From Zonotrichia leucophrys gambelii (Eukaryota > Chordata > Aves > Passeriformes > Passerellidae), in the NCBI RefSeq assembly GCF_028769735.1, contig NC_088171.1, positions 68,651,216 to 68,715,215 on the forward strand: a stretch of DNA of 64,000 nt, written 5' to 3'. The stretch's first letter is position 1; every line of letters starts with the position of its first letter. Made by a program: the position numbers and the translations under genes. The notes under the pieces were generated by a model, which had not been told where the DNA came from, did no database searches, and saw only the letters and a list, made by a program, of their open reading frames with translations. Of the stretch, positions 52,201-62,117 are shown in pieces.

Positions 52201-53540
52201 TTCTCTGTCAACATATCCTGACTGTTTAATCCATTCCCCTTGTCATCATCCAGGAATGCAAATATTCTTTATTGCAGAAAAGAGAATAAAAACTCAATTT
52301 CTCTAGGCCTCCTCTAGAGAGGGGTTGCTAGCCTTTTCTCAAGGCACCAGTGGAAGGTTCTGGAGTGAGAACATGGGTGAAGCTGTGGCTCTGTGATATA
52401 TTTGTTGAAGACTGGCATCTTGCCTCACTTCTCTGATACGATTGCACCAGGGCTTTCCTCCCAGCCTCAGAAAATTCATTTTATTACATCCATTTCCAGG
52501 AGTTTTGTTTTGTCTCTAGTATTTCCTGGGATGTTTCACCTTTCACTTCAAATTCTCTTCTTTATATTGTCTTCAGTGCTAATCATATCCATTTGTGACT
52601 TTTTTTCTTAAAATTCGTGGTCTTATTATGCCTGTACTTAAATGTCATCTTTATTTCACCTATAAGATTGCTATGAAGTATCGTGGTGCTGTCACTTGAT
52701 GTCTACATCAGATTCAGATTGTATTTTTAGACTGTTTTCCAAGCCAATTCAGTTCTTCAGGGACTTAATCTCTTCCTTTTTCTTTTTTTATGATGTGTCC
52801 TTGACATAAAATAAGGTATTTGAAAGGAAAATACTATATTTCATATTTGCTGTTGTACCACAGTCCATAATATTGCTCACTTCCTCTTCCTCCCTTAAAG
52901 CAGCCAGAGATGGACCCTGAAAGATTTCTGGTTTATGTCCTCTCTTCAAAAAGGCTACAGACTTCTTCAGAATCTTATCCTTCTGTTTGAAAGAGCACAG
53001 TCTTCATATTATTAATTTCTTGGCAGGGGTACAGAGAGATTTTTGGGCTCAGCCTACAATGATTACTGGATTTGTTTCCAGTTGCACAAAAAAGTGAAGA
53101 TCTCGCCTGAAGTATTTAATAGGAACTCCCCTCTTTACACCTCCTGTGAACTTCCTCTTCTCACTCTTATTTTAGTTTTTCCTCTTTGATTTTTCTCTAC
53201 AAACTCCTTCTGGTTTTACTCTTGATCTAATCTTGATTTATTTTGCAGCTTTGTTCCCCACTGAAAGATTTTCCACTCCTCTTACCTTTTTAGACCAGTG
53301 ACCCTTTCCACTAAATCATTCCATCAGATTTAACCACATAAATCCTTACCTCTTAGGGGGATTTTCAGAGATCTGATTTTCTGATATTTGCCTGCTGCTA
53401 ACTCCTCAAAGCCTCTCTGGTAACTGGGCCTGGTTTTGTCACTTTCCTTTTTCTAGTCTCTATACTCTTTTTCCCTACAGTAACCATCTCTTGTAATTTG
53501 GTCATTGTGTGCTCTTCTGTGCTAAGGACTCCTGGGATTT
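49261..53540. other. Unannotated DNA
   Basis: No interspersed repeat is recognised. A 118-codon minus-strand frame lies at 49639-49995 (see findings). A short direct repeat (gtgtgcagagaaatgttg and gtgtgcagggaaatgttg) sits at 50573-50608. The right part (51900-53400) is pyrimidine-rich and AT-rich. Confidence 0.6.
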
Positions 53541-53667
53541 TGATTGGTTGGTTGGTTGGTTGGTTTGGGGTTGGGGTTTTTTTTGTTTTGTTTGGGTTTT
53601 TTTTGTTTGTTTGGGGTTTTTTGGGGGTTTTTTTTTGAGGGGGTGTTTTGGTTTTTTTGTCATGGGG
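53541..53667 (+). repeat. G/T low-complexity tract with G-quadruplex potential
   Basis: About 127 bp with almost no A or C on the plus strand. It begins with (TTGG)5 at 53544-53563 and continues with G runs of three to five separated by T runs: 53567-53570, 53573-53576, 53594-53596, 53613-53616, 53623-53627, 53639-53643 and 53664-53667. The pattern allows quadruplex folding of the G-rich strand, with some long loops. The lysine- and proline-rich minus-strand frame through it (53398-53703) is a composition artefact. Confidence 0.92.
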
Positions 53668-53859
53668 TGAGAGAGTAGGAGGAGAAATAGGATTGCTTTT
53701 CATAGTGGTCCTCTAAATAGAAGAAGACAAGGAGCAATGATATTTCCAAATCACATCATTTCCTCGAAGCTCCAGTTTGAGCAGCCATCTGCTCCCGCAT
53801 CCCCTGGTGGTCCCCTAACAAACCATTTGTAATGCATTCATGAGGTCAAAATTACTTCA

Positions 53860-54620
53860 GCTGAAGTCAGTGACATGGTTTAGCTATCCAGGGAATGTAA
53901 AAATGCATAATTCAGGCATTTTGTTGTGGGACTGCACAAACGGCGGTTGCAGAAGTGCGCACAGAGGCAGTGACAAGCTAAGTTTGAGTTCTGCATAGAA
54001 CAATTTAAATCACATTCCTTTCTTGTTCACAGCTATTTCACACCCCTGTACAGCTATAATTCCTCTGAAGCAAAGGAGCACTTAAGTGACAAGTCCTCGT
54101 GTTAAGGACACACAACAGGGACAAACAGCAGCTTTTTTCTCTCTGCATATCCCAGGCAGGATATGGAGCCTGCACAGCTCAAATCCATTGTGAAGAATTA
54201 GGCAGTAATCCATCTCTCTCCTCATGCCTACACCTGGTTTTAGTAACACCTGTTATTAAAAGCAAAGAACTATTCATTAACAAAGCTCGATGGGCATCTT
54301 CTGACTTCAGTTTTTAGTTTTAAAAGAGTATCTGAAGTCACTTTCACTGTCCCCACTGTGACAACTAAGACTGTGCTCCTACTTTTGACAGGATGACACC
54401 TGTGGTAGAAACGAGAAGCCCTGATTCATTTGCTCTAGGATAGCATATGGTCCACTGATTGGACTGCCGGCGTGGGATGATAAAAATTGGGATTTGCTGC
54501 CACGGCTCATTTACATCAGGACAATACCTATGAAGAGTATACTGCTTAACTGTCTGTGCCATATGATGCTGCTAAATGCTGCCTGCAACCTGGTGGGTAT
54601 CCTAGGGACACGCCATAAAA
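53860..54620. promoter_or_regulatory. Candidate non-coding regulatory segment
   Basis: Repeat-free sequence with small CpG clusters (acggcggttgcagaagtgcgc at about 53940; gccggcgtgggatg at about 54466) and TAAT-type and SOX-like cores (cattaacaaag at about 54276). Adjacent frames are 72 codons or shorter, and I see no exon. Function is inferred from composition only and is weakly supported. Confidence 0.2.
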
Positions 54621-55424
54621 GGCCCTGAGGAATGCAGAAAAGCAACAGAATGAGGAAATCAGAGGCCCAACTTCCTTGGTGAAACTCCTTTCAGATTGTA
54701 GCAGTCAATAAAAACCCCATATGGCAGTAGAAATTCTTTAGGCATTTACTTAAAAAATTTCGAAAGCTTTTGACTTTTATGGAATGGGGAATATTTGGAA
54801 ACCTCAAAAGATTAGCACTGGAATTTTTTTTTTCTGCACATTTTTTTTTTCTTTACTACAAAGGAAAGCTGAACCTCTGGGCTGGCATTCAGAATGCCTA
54901 GATTCAATTCCTGCTTCTCCTGTGGCTTCCTATGTAAATTCTGCTTTCTTGCTTTCTTCTAGTTGAAAAAATGGGAATATATCCTTTATACCTCTAGATA
55001 TCAAATTTGCATTTTTGCCTGCTCACTTCTTTCTGTTATGGGGTCTTTCTTAAAAAGTTCTGAATTTGAACAAATCTTTTATCCTTTCTTAGAAGTATGC
55101 TGAGACCTTAAGGACCTTAAGGAATTTTGATAGCGGTAAGAAGAAATATACTCAGGCCACATTTCAAACTTCATATTGGAACAGAAGCATTGCACAGTAT
55201 CATAAACACGGCAGATCTCCTGAGCTAGCCCTCTTTGAGGGGATCCAAATTTTTTTCAATGATCTCAATCACTTTGCATTTTAGAAACTAGGAAATTTGG
55301 AGTTTTAAAAATTTATCAACTTCTCAAAGCCATTCTGAATCATTGTGGATGTACCAGAGAAGTCAGCTAAACCATATTTTTTGAAGAGTACCTAATCCTG
55401 CTACTGCAGAATTTGATTCTAAAC
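54621..55424. other. Unannotated DNA
   Basis: AT-rich sequence with two T-runs at about 54824-54852. No gene or interspersed repeat is recognised. Confidence 0.55.
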
Positions 55425-55545
55425 CCTCATTTCAGAAAACGTTTAGACCTGTGTTTCAGTCCACCTTTTGGGATATGATAACAAGCCTCATTTAAGAAAA
55501 CATTTAGACCTGTGTTTCGGTCCACCCAATATGATAACAAGCCCT
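55425..55545. repeat. Imperfect tandem duplication, about 60-bp unit
   Basis: Two adjacent copies, about 55425-55485 and 55486-55545. Each contains cctcattt followed by agaaaac, then tttagacctgtgtttc with agtccacc or ggtccacc, then atatgataacaagcc. The second copy lacks about five bases in the middle (offset 61 bp at the left, 56 bp at the right) and carries a few substitutions. It is an old local duplication, not similar to a transposon that I know. Confidence 0.9.
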
Positions 55546-56084
55546 TTCATGTAAGAATGTTCTCTGAAGTTGAAGCAGCGTGTAGTAGCCTGATGTGAAA
55601 ATGTGCTGAAGAGATTATAAAATTGAGGAGAGCATAAAATTGACCTTAAGCTTGAGTATAATATGCCTTTATCTGATGTCATGTTCTGATAGGTACTGAT
55701 TGTGGTATAGCTGCAAGCTAGGTCTGAACTTGATTCCTCCCTAACTGGCAGGTCTGGTATTTTATCTGGGACCACTTCAAACAGCCCTCCTGGCCCGGCT
55801 GTGGGTTGCCAACCCTACATTTACCCTGGTTCCTGTTCACAGCTGCAAGGGGAGTTGGCTTGGTTTGCTGCTCTGAGAAATATTCATCCCTCACAAAATA
55901 GCGGGGAAGAAAAAAAAGCGAAAGAAAGATAAAGATTTGTCTTCCCTCAGATCAGAAAGCTGAAGCATTTTGCCCTGTGGCCACACAATCACTAGATTGA
56001 GAGGAAGGAAGAGTGTGGGAAGCTACAGCTGCAGTAATGGATGGGGACTGCTCATATTCTCAGCAGCCTGCAGTCAGAGCGTAT
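55546..56084. other. Unannotated DNA
   Basis: No gene or repeat is recognised. A purine-rich, CpG-containing stretch (atagcggggaag to aaagcgaaag) lies at about 55898-55924. Confidence 0.5.
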
Positions 56085-56300
56085 TAGGTGTAATGTGAAA
56101 CTGCACCCCTGGTTGCTAAGCGAGAGCTCTGCTCTCTTTCTTTGAAATAGCGAGGTAGCTGAACTGCTCCACAATGCCAATGTACATCACACACGGGTGC
56201 GATTACAGCCCATCTCTGCCACTCAGACTTCACTAAGCCGAGCAACTCGCTTAGCAAAATGTTAACTGCTGCTTCCTCTGCTGCTTCTCTCTGCTTTGCC
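56085..56300. promoter_or_regulatory. Candidate regulatory segment with 12-bp inverted repeat
   Basis: The 12-mer ttgctaagcgag at 56113-56124 recurs as its exact reverse complement ctcgcttagcaa at 56246-56257. Two related words (cactaagccgag at about 56231 and gagcaac at about 56240) lie beside the second copy. The half-site gttgcta resembles the first half of an RFX X-box, but the second half departs from consensus. The segment keeps several CpGs. A 73-codon minus-strand frame (56084-56305) covers it and is not recognised. Regulatory function is an inference. Confidence 0.3.
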
Positions 56301-59300
56301 ATCATGATCTTTTGTGTGTTTAGTTCATAACACTTTCAATAATCTTTTCTCTCCGTTATGGAAAAATACTAAGGCTTCAGCTAACTCCCTGGAGAATACA
56401 TCTGAAAGAAATCTACTGCAACTAGCAATGACCACATTACAGCTGTAGGAATTTTCACTAAATCTGACTGATGAATGGTCTCAAAAAAATCTTCCAATTG
56501 GTATAATTTACCTATCACTATTACAGAAGTCATAGACATGTCAAAAGACACATTAGAATCAAGATGTGAGAGGACATGATAACTACTAGTGATACCTATT
56601 GCCAGAATTATGAAAATAACATCAATCCTGACATGAATGATCTCAGAGCATGAATATTTTTCATAAACAAATAAACCCTCAATTATTTTGGGTTTACTTG
56701 GTTAATCTATTTCAAAGTCAACATTTATGCATTTTCTTTACAGATGCCCATTTGTTCTTGTATGTTCTTCAAATCAAATTGGCAAGTGATTAGTCTTTAT
56801 TAAAGGATAAGACTTTGCAGATGCAAAAGGGAATTCAAAACTTGCTGCAGTGCACCCATTTTGTGATACTGAGATCATCATGAAGGCAAAATGCAAAGTT
56901 ATTTCACCTTCTTAATCTGACACATAATCCAGTTTTTGTGAAGTGTCCAAGCGAATAAGCATTTTACCCACTCTGAAAAGTTAATTATAGCTGGTAACAT
57001 CATTGACCACAGTGCTTTAGATTGCAAGATGATTTTCATGTTTTAACACTATCTTTATGTGTTCACAGCTTTTTGGAAACACTCACTTCTTGAAATGAAA
57101 CTTCTTATTCTTAGTTTTTGTCTGATGGTGGTCTGTCTGTCTTTATAGAGAAGAATTTTGAGGGAGTGTTCAAATGTGTGGAAAAAGGAGGCTATAAAAA
57201 ACCATATTTGTATTTGTGTTAGCTGCTCACTTCTGACACTTTCAGAATCCACAGCCTAATCCAAATCCCATAGGAATTAATGGAAATAGCCACAATAACT
57301 GCAGTGAGCTTTAGATCAGGTTCACTGTATTTAACAGAGTTATCCTTGTTTGTTTTAAAAATAATGCTGGGGTTTGGATGAGAGACATGCTGGCCTAATA
57401 GAAAATACAATGGCAGTTACTTTTGTTTGTTAAATCTGGATATGTCGTTTGCAAAAAACTTACCTAGACACAGAATATTGTTATTTACAGCAGTAAATGT
57501 CAAATTAGTCTACTTCTATCAGAAAAAGAAAATGCAAAAAATGTCTTTCCCAAATCCATAGCATTTTAAGCTAATAGTTATGTTGGCACACAAATTACAT
57601 GCTCAACTCAGAAGCATGGAACAGCCAAAAATCCTTATTTATTATGAATTAATGTTTCTCTCATTGAAGTTACTGAGTCTTTATCAGTAGAAGAAGGGCA
57701 AGACTAATAACTAATGCTTTTGGAAAAAGCTTTTCCTGAGCTCACATTTTTACCAGAAGTATAGTATTTATTAGCTGAATAGCTATTAAACTTCCAAGTT
57801 CTCTGTAAAACAGAAAGAACCAGACCAGCAAGTTCTTCAAGCTGAAGAACTTCTGGATAAATCATTACCCAAATATCCGACATTAAAGGAAAAAACCCAG
57901 ATCTACGTGCACTTCTCCCACACACATGTGTCTAGTCTATTATTAAATCCTCAATGAAATTTGCATAGCTACAACCACAGGCAGTCTCAGGAAATGCTAA
58001 ATGTCAGTGACAGGAACATCACTTAAGGTGGCCATCCTTAAGGCAGACCAGAACACAAATAAGGAAGAATGGGAATTTCCAACAGAAAAGATCAAGCACC
58101 ATAGAATTTTCTCTGGAGCCTTAAATTAGGGATTTCCTGAGGGGTCTCCTCAACACCTTGAAAATCCTGGTATCTAGTACACAGAAATCACCTAGGTGCT
58201 TCTTTAAAGTCAGGAGAGACCAACACCTCCATAACATTTATTCCTGCCTGTCACAGGATGAATGCCTGAGCTACTGAAGCATGGTACAAGTCCAGATGAC
58301 AAGTCCACAGAGACAGATAATTTTTAGATGCAAGAGGATTTCTCCTCCTTCCCCTCCTAAAGACTCCCTGTTTCTTGCTTTTTCAATGGTGAGACTATCC
58401 TTGACTATAAGAATAATAGCATGTCTCTACTACATAGGATTGATTTCATAGAATCATACATGTAAAGATGGAAATGTATGAAACAGGTAATTACCTAGAG
58501 AAGACAGACAAACCCCACAGCTGTATCCTGATGGAGAAAGGCCTCTCTGTATGTCATTATATGTGTCCATTTAAGAGAGCAGGAAGAACTGGTTATGTAG
58601 TCAAGCATAAGCATCTGGCTACAGAATTAGAACATGTCACCAGATCTTTTCCCTCTCTGTCTTTCAGGTAAAGGTTTTGCTTACTACTGTTTTTAATCTA
58701 TTCCCTAAAACATATGGCTACTGTTTAATGAATTTCTGATATTATGGGAAACACTAATTTTCTGACATACCAATTAAATTATTTCATCCTGAATGTTGTA
58801 TTAACATGGGTCTTTTCATTTAATAACACTATGTTTCTACAACACACAGTCCAAACCAAAGAAGTTTTTAAGTGCATATTCAGTACTTGGGAAATACACC
58901 TTCTGAAACACACAGAGACAACCTTTTTAATGGAAATTATTAGGTTATATCTATAAGCAGATATTCAAGACAAGATACTTTATTAAAAATTTTTGTTCCT
59001 GAAAACACTTGCCTTGCTTCTTCAATATCTAGGAAGAGAGTACAGATATTTTTAAAAGTTTGTGCATAAATTAGGGTGAAGAATAACACCTTGGGACATT
59101 AATGATAAATTAACATGGCCCCAGAGAAGTATTATAGAAATCTGGGGTTTTTAAAATGCATTATCAAATCTGTAATTCCTTTCAAATTTTTATGCAATGT
59201 TTTGTGGCTTTGAAAGTATACCTGATTTTTTTGGCTATGTTTCACATAAGTCAACACATGCACCTGTTTAAAACACAATTGGAATGTGACTGAAAGTAAT

Positions 59301-60219
59301 CAAAAAGAAACATTTGACACATCCAGTGAAATGACTGAGGATATCTCAGTTTTTCCAATCTTCACATTTACAAAAAGCATTTGTATTCAAGACCCCAAGC
59401 AAAATCCTCAAACTAGAGATCTTTAAGTTAGTGGCTTAGCTTCAATTAGCAGTTAAATAACAAAGGCCAGATTTTCAGACATGAAATCAATAGAAACTCC
59501 AAATACTTAATTTCACAGGTCTGTAAATCAGTCCTGGGTGTTTAGATGGTTGAAGATAATGATCCATTTTCAGAAGAGCTAAATAGTGTCAATTAGAAAT
59601 AAACAGAGTTACCATCTCTGAGAAGCACACCCTGTCATTATAAGGTATTAACCTACTCCTTTACATTTGCCATCTTTTTTTCTTTAAGATAAAGAGAAAC
59701 ATTATTCCTGCAGCAGAAAAGATCCATCCAGCACATACAGAGAATTTCTAACCAGAGCTGAATTGTGCTTTTTGCACATTGATACAAAGTAGGAATACAT
59801 TTGCTGAAGTTAATGGAATGACTGTCATACTTTATCAGGGGAAAAAAAAATCTCCAATTTCATAGGTTATAAATTTTATTTCATTTTCAATTCAAATGAA
59901 AACATGCATTTCTGGAATAGGATTGTTGTAACATTTCTGAAACACAAAGGGAAAGAGGAGATTGCAGCAGGGAAGGCTTCAGCTGGAACAAGAAGTTTGC
60001 AGCTTCTCCTGCAACAACTTTATAAATAATTTTCATAATAAAGGGACCAACTCAATTTTACAGGCACTGAGTTCTTTCATGCTTTTATCAAGATGTTCGT
60101 ACATGAAACAAGGCTAAAGACATTTTGCTACCTATTAAACAGCATATCAGCTGGAAAGGAAGTTCCACCTAATTGATAATTAAATTTAGAAGAACAAACC
60201 ACTCCATTGATTTTGATTA
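56301..60219. other. Unannotated DNA
   Basis: About 3.9 kb, AT-rich and almost free of CpG. All open frames are under 75 codons. No RNA gene or interspersed repeat is recognised. Confidence 0.6.
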
Positions 60220-60723
60220 TCAATGATTTAGCCCCAGTTTTTTTAAAACACCACTCTTCATGCAATGTACTTGACTTTCCCCAATTTTACTGTGAAGAAG
60301 AAATGCTACACCTTTTGTCAGTAAGTGGAGTGGTGCCACTGTGTTCAGGACACCACAAGTTTTGCTTCTAACAGAAAAAGGTTCTATGGAAACCACTGAA
60401 CACTGATGAATATTTGACAATAATCTCTTTTTACTCCTAACAAGTCTAAACATCACAAAGATAATTTTACCTTTTATTTCAGAATTTTTTTCTTTACAAT
60501 TTGAAATAAAATGTGGTATTTCTAATTTATCAAATGGGTTTTCACTGCCAGTGTTAAAAATGTAAAAACCAAAGTTCTCAAAAATATTAGGAATAATGGT
60601 TTGACTTGGAGACCTGGGATTTCTTTCAGTTCTGCACAACAGAACTGGGCTACTGTCAGAATTACATAAATAAGTAATTGTAAACCATGCAATTAAAATT
60701 TGAAAACATATGTTCAGAAACAA
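60220..60723 (-). other. Longest open frame in window, 167 codons, probably non-coding
   Basis: This ATG-to-stop frame would begin with a hydrophobic segment (about residues 2-20, FLNICFQILIAWFTITYLC), followed by a basic, polar remainder without any domain that I recognise. Base composition matches the AT-rich surroundings and there is no nearby promoter-like or CpG-rich sequence. In 64 kb of AT-rich DNA read in six frames, one stop-free stretch of this length is mildly unusual but can occur by chance. I list it because it is the longest frame not caused by a simple repeat. Confidence 0.12.
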
Positions 60724-61539
60724 GAGGATATCTTATTCTCCAAACATTTCCAAAGGATTTTAATTCAATATGCAAGCTGTACCAGTGAAATTAATCATTC
60801 ACCTCCAACATTAAAGGTTAATTTCCTCCAATGGGAAGCATGTAGGATGTCCTTATTTCTCACTCCTTTGTATGTGACCAGGTAAATGTTGCGTCCCTTA
60901 TTTTTTATTGAGCATTAAATCTCTGTACAGAGTAGAACAGCAGCATGTTAGCTATGTTGCTATGTCCTGGCCAGCATAAAAGTCCTTTTGAGTTTTATAG
61001 TGGATGTATGTAAAATAATAAACTGTTCTGGAATGTTAATAGATTAAACAGATAGGAGCAGAGAACAGAAAAGGACATCTTAGATTCTCACAGCCATTTT
61101 TAAAAAGTCTATCTGATGCACAGAGATTTAAAAATTTCAGTAGCTTATAATGAAAATCTAATTAATATAATGAAAATTTGTCTTTCTCCCAATCCTTATA
61201 TTTTCTTAAAATCCTAACCCTGTCACCAGTGAAGACAATGAAAATCTTTCTATTCACTTGGAAGTGCTCTGGATTCAACCCCAACCTCAAGCATGCCTGA
61301 TCACTTCAAGCTAGAATTTTTCTGTGAATTTTGAACTTTGTATCATGCTTAGACTGGGTTCCCTTTCTATTTCCAAGATAAAATATCATGTCTCCAGAAG
61401 TCTTCAGTCTCAGATTAATTTTCATAGTTATCTGTGTTTCATAGGGCACTATGACTACTGGATGTAGGAGAGGTTCATCCTCTTTAATATTGCCTATAAT
61501 AATAACTTCCATAGGGTTCCATACTTATCAAACTAAAGC
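60724..61539. other. Unannotated DNA
   Basis: AT-rich flank of the LTR, with no gene or repeat recognised. A small repeated word, ataatgaaaatct or ataatgaaaattt, lies at about 61147-61180. Confidence 0.55.
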
Positions 61540-62117
61540 AGTTGTGGTTTAATCCCAGCCAGCAGCCAAGCCCCAGGCAGCTGCTCCTACCAGTGGGATC
61601 AGGGAGAGAACCAGAAGAGTAAAAGCCAGAAAATTCATGGGTTGAGATGAAGACAATTTCACAGGGACACAAAAACCAAACACCCAAGCAAAGCAAGAAA
61701 TTAATTCACCTTTTCCCATGGGCAGGCAGGTGTTCAGCCCTCTCCAGGAGAGAAGGGCCCCATCACATATAATGGTTACTTGGGAAGAAAAACACCATCA
61801 CTCCAAACATTCCCCCTTCCTCCTTATTCCTCCTACTTCATATACTGAGCAGGATATCATATGGTCTGGAACATTCCTTTGTTTATCTGGGGTCCCCTGT
61901 CCTGGCTGTGTCTCCTCCCAACCTCCTGTGCATCCTCAGCCCCACTGCCAGGGCGGCAGTACAAAAAGCAGAAAAGGCCTTGGCTCTGTGCAAGCTCAGC
62001 TAAGCAATAATGAAAACATCTCTGTATTATCAACCCTGTGTTCAGCAAAATCCAAAACACAGCCCCACACAGGTCGCTGTGAAAAAAGTTGCCTCTACCC
62101 CAGCTAAAACCAGCACA
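61540..62117 (-). mobile_element. Solo LTR of an avian endogenous retrovirus
   Basis: This is a nearly complete LTR of a type widespread in birds; on the minus strand it runs 5' to 3' from 62117 to 61540. Plus-strand landmarks: gtggtttaatcccagccagc at 61544-61563, ttcatgggttgagatgaaga at 61634-61653, the tatactgagcaggatatcat block at 61841-61860, ctgtcctggctgtgtctcct at 61898-61917, and ccagctaaaaccagcaca at 62100-62117. A TATA-like element on the minus strand is at 61836-61845. The AT-rich region and poly(A) signal of the type are eroded. No gag, pol or env sequence adjoins, so it is a solo LTR left by recombination. I see no clear target-site duplication. Open frames inside are fortuitous. 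Confidence 0.88.

Noticed and set aside
53398..53703. 101-codon Lys/Pro/Asn-rich minus-strand frame
   Set aside because: It is the translation of the G/T low-complexity tract.
53805..53819. Possible CTCF site on the minus strand (cccctggtggtccc)
   Set aside because: The match stops after the first ten core positions; the essential G/C at the following positions are A and T.
61718..62107. 129-codon plus-strand frame
   Set aside because: It is antisense to the solo LTR and has no coding signature.
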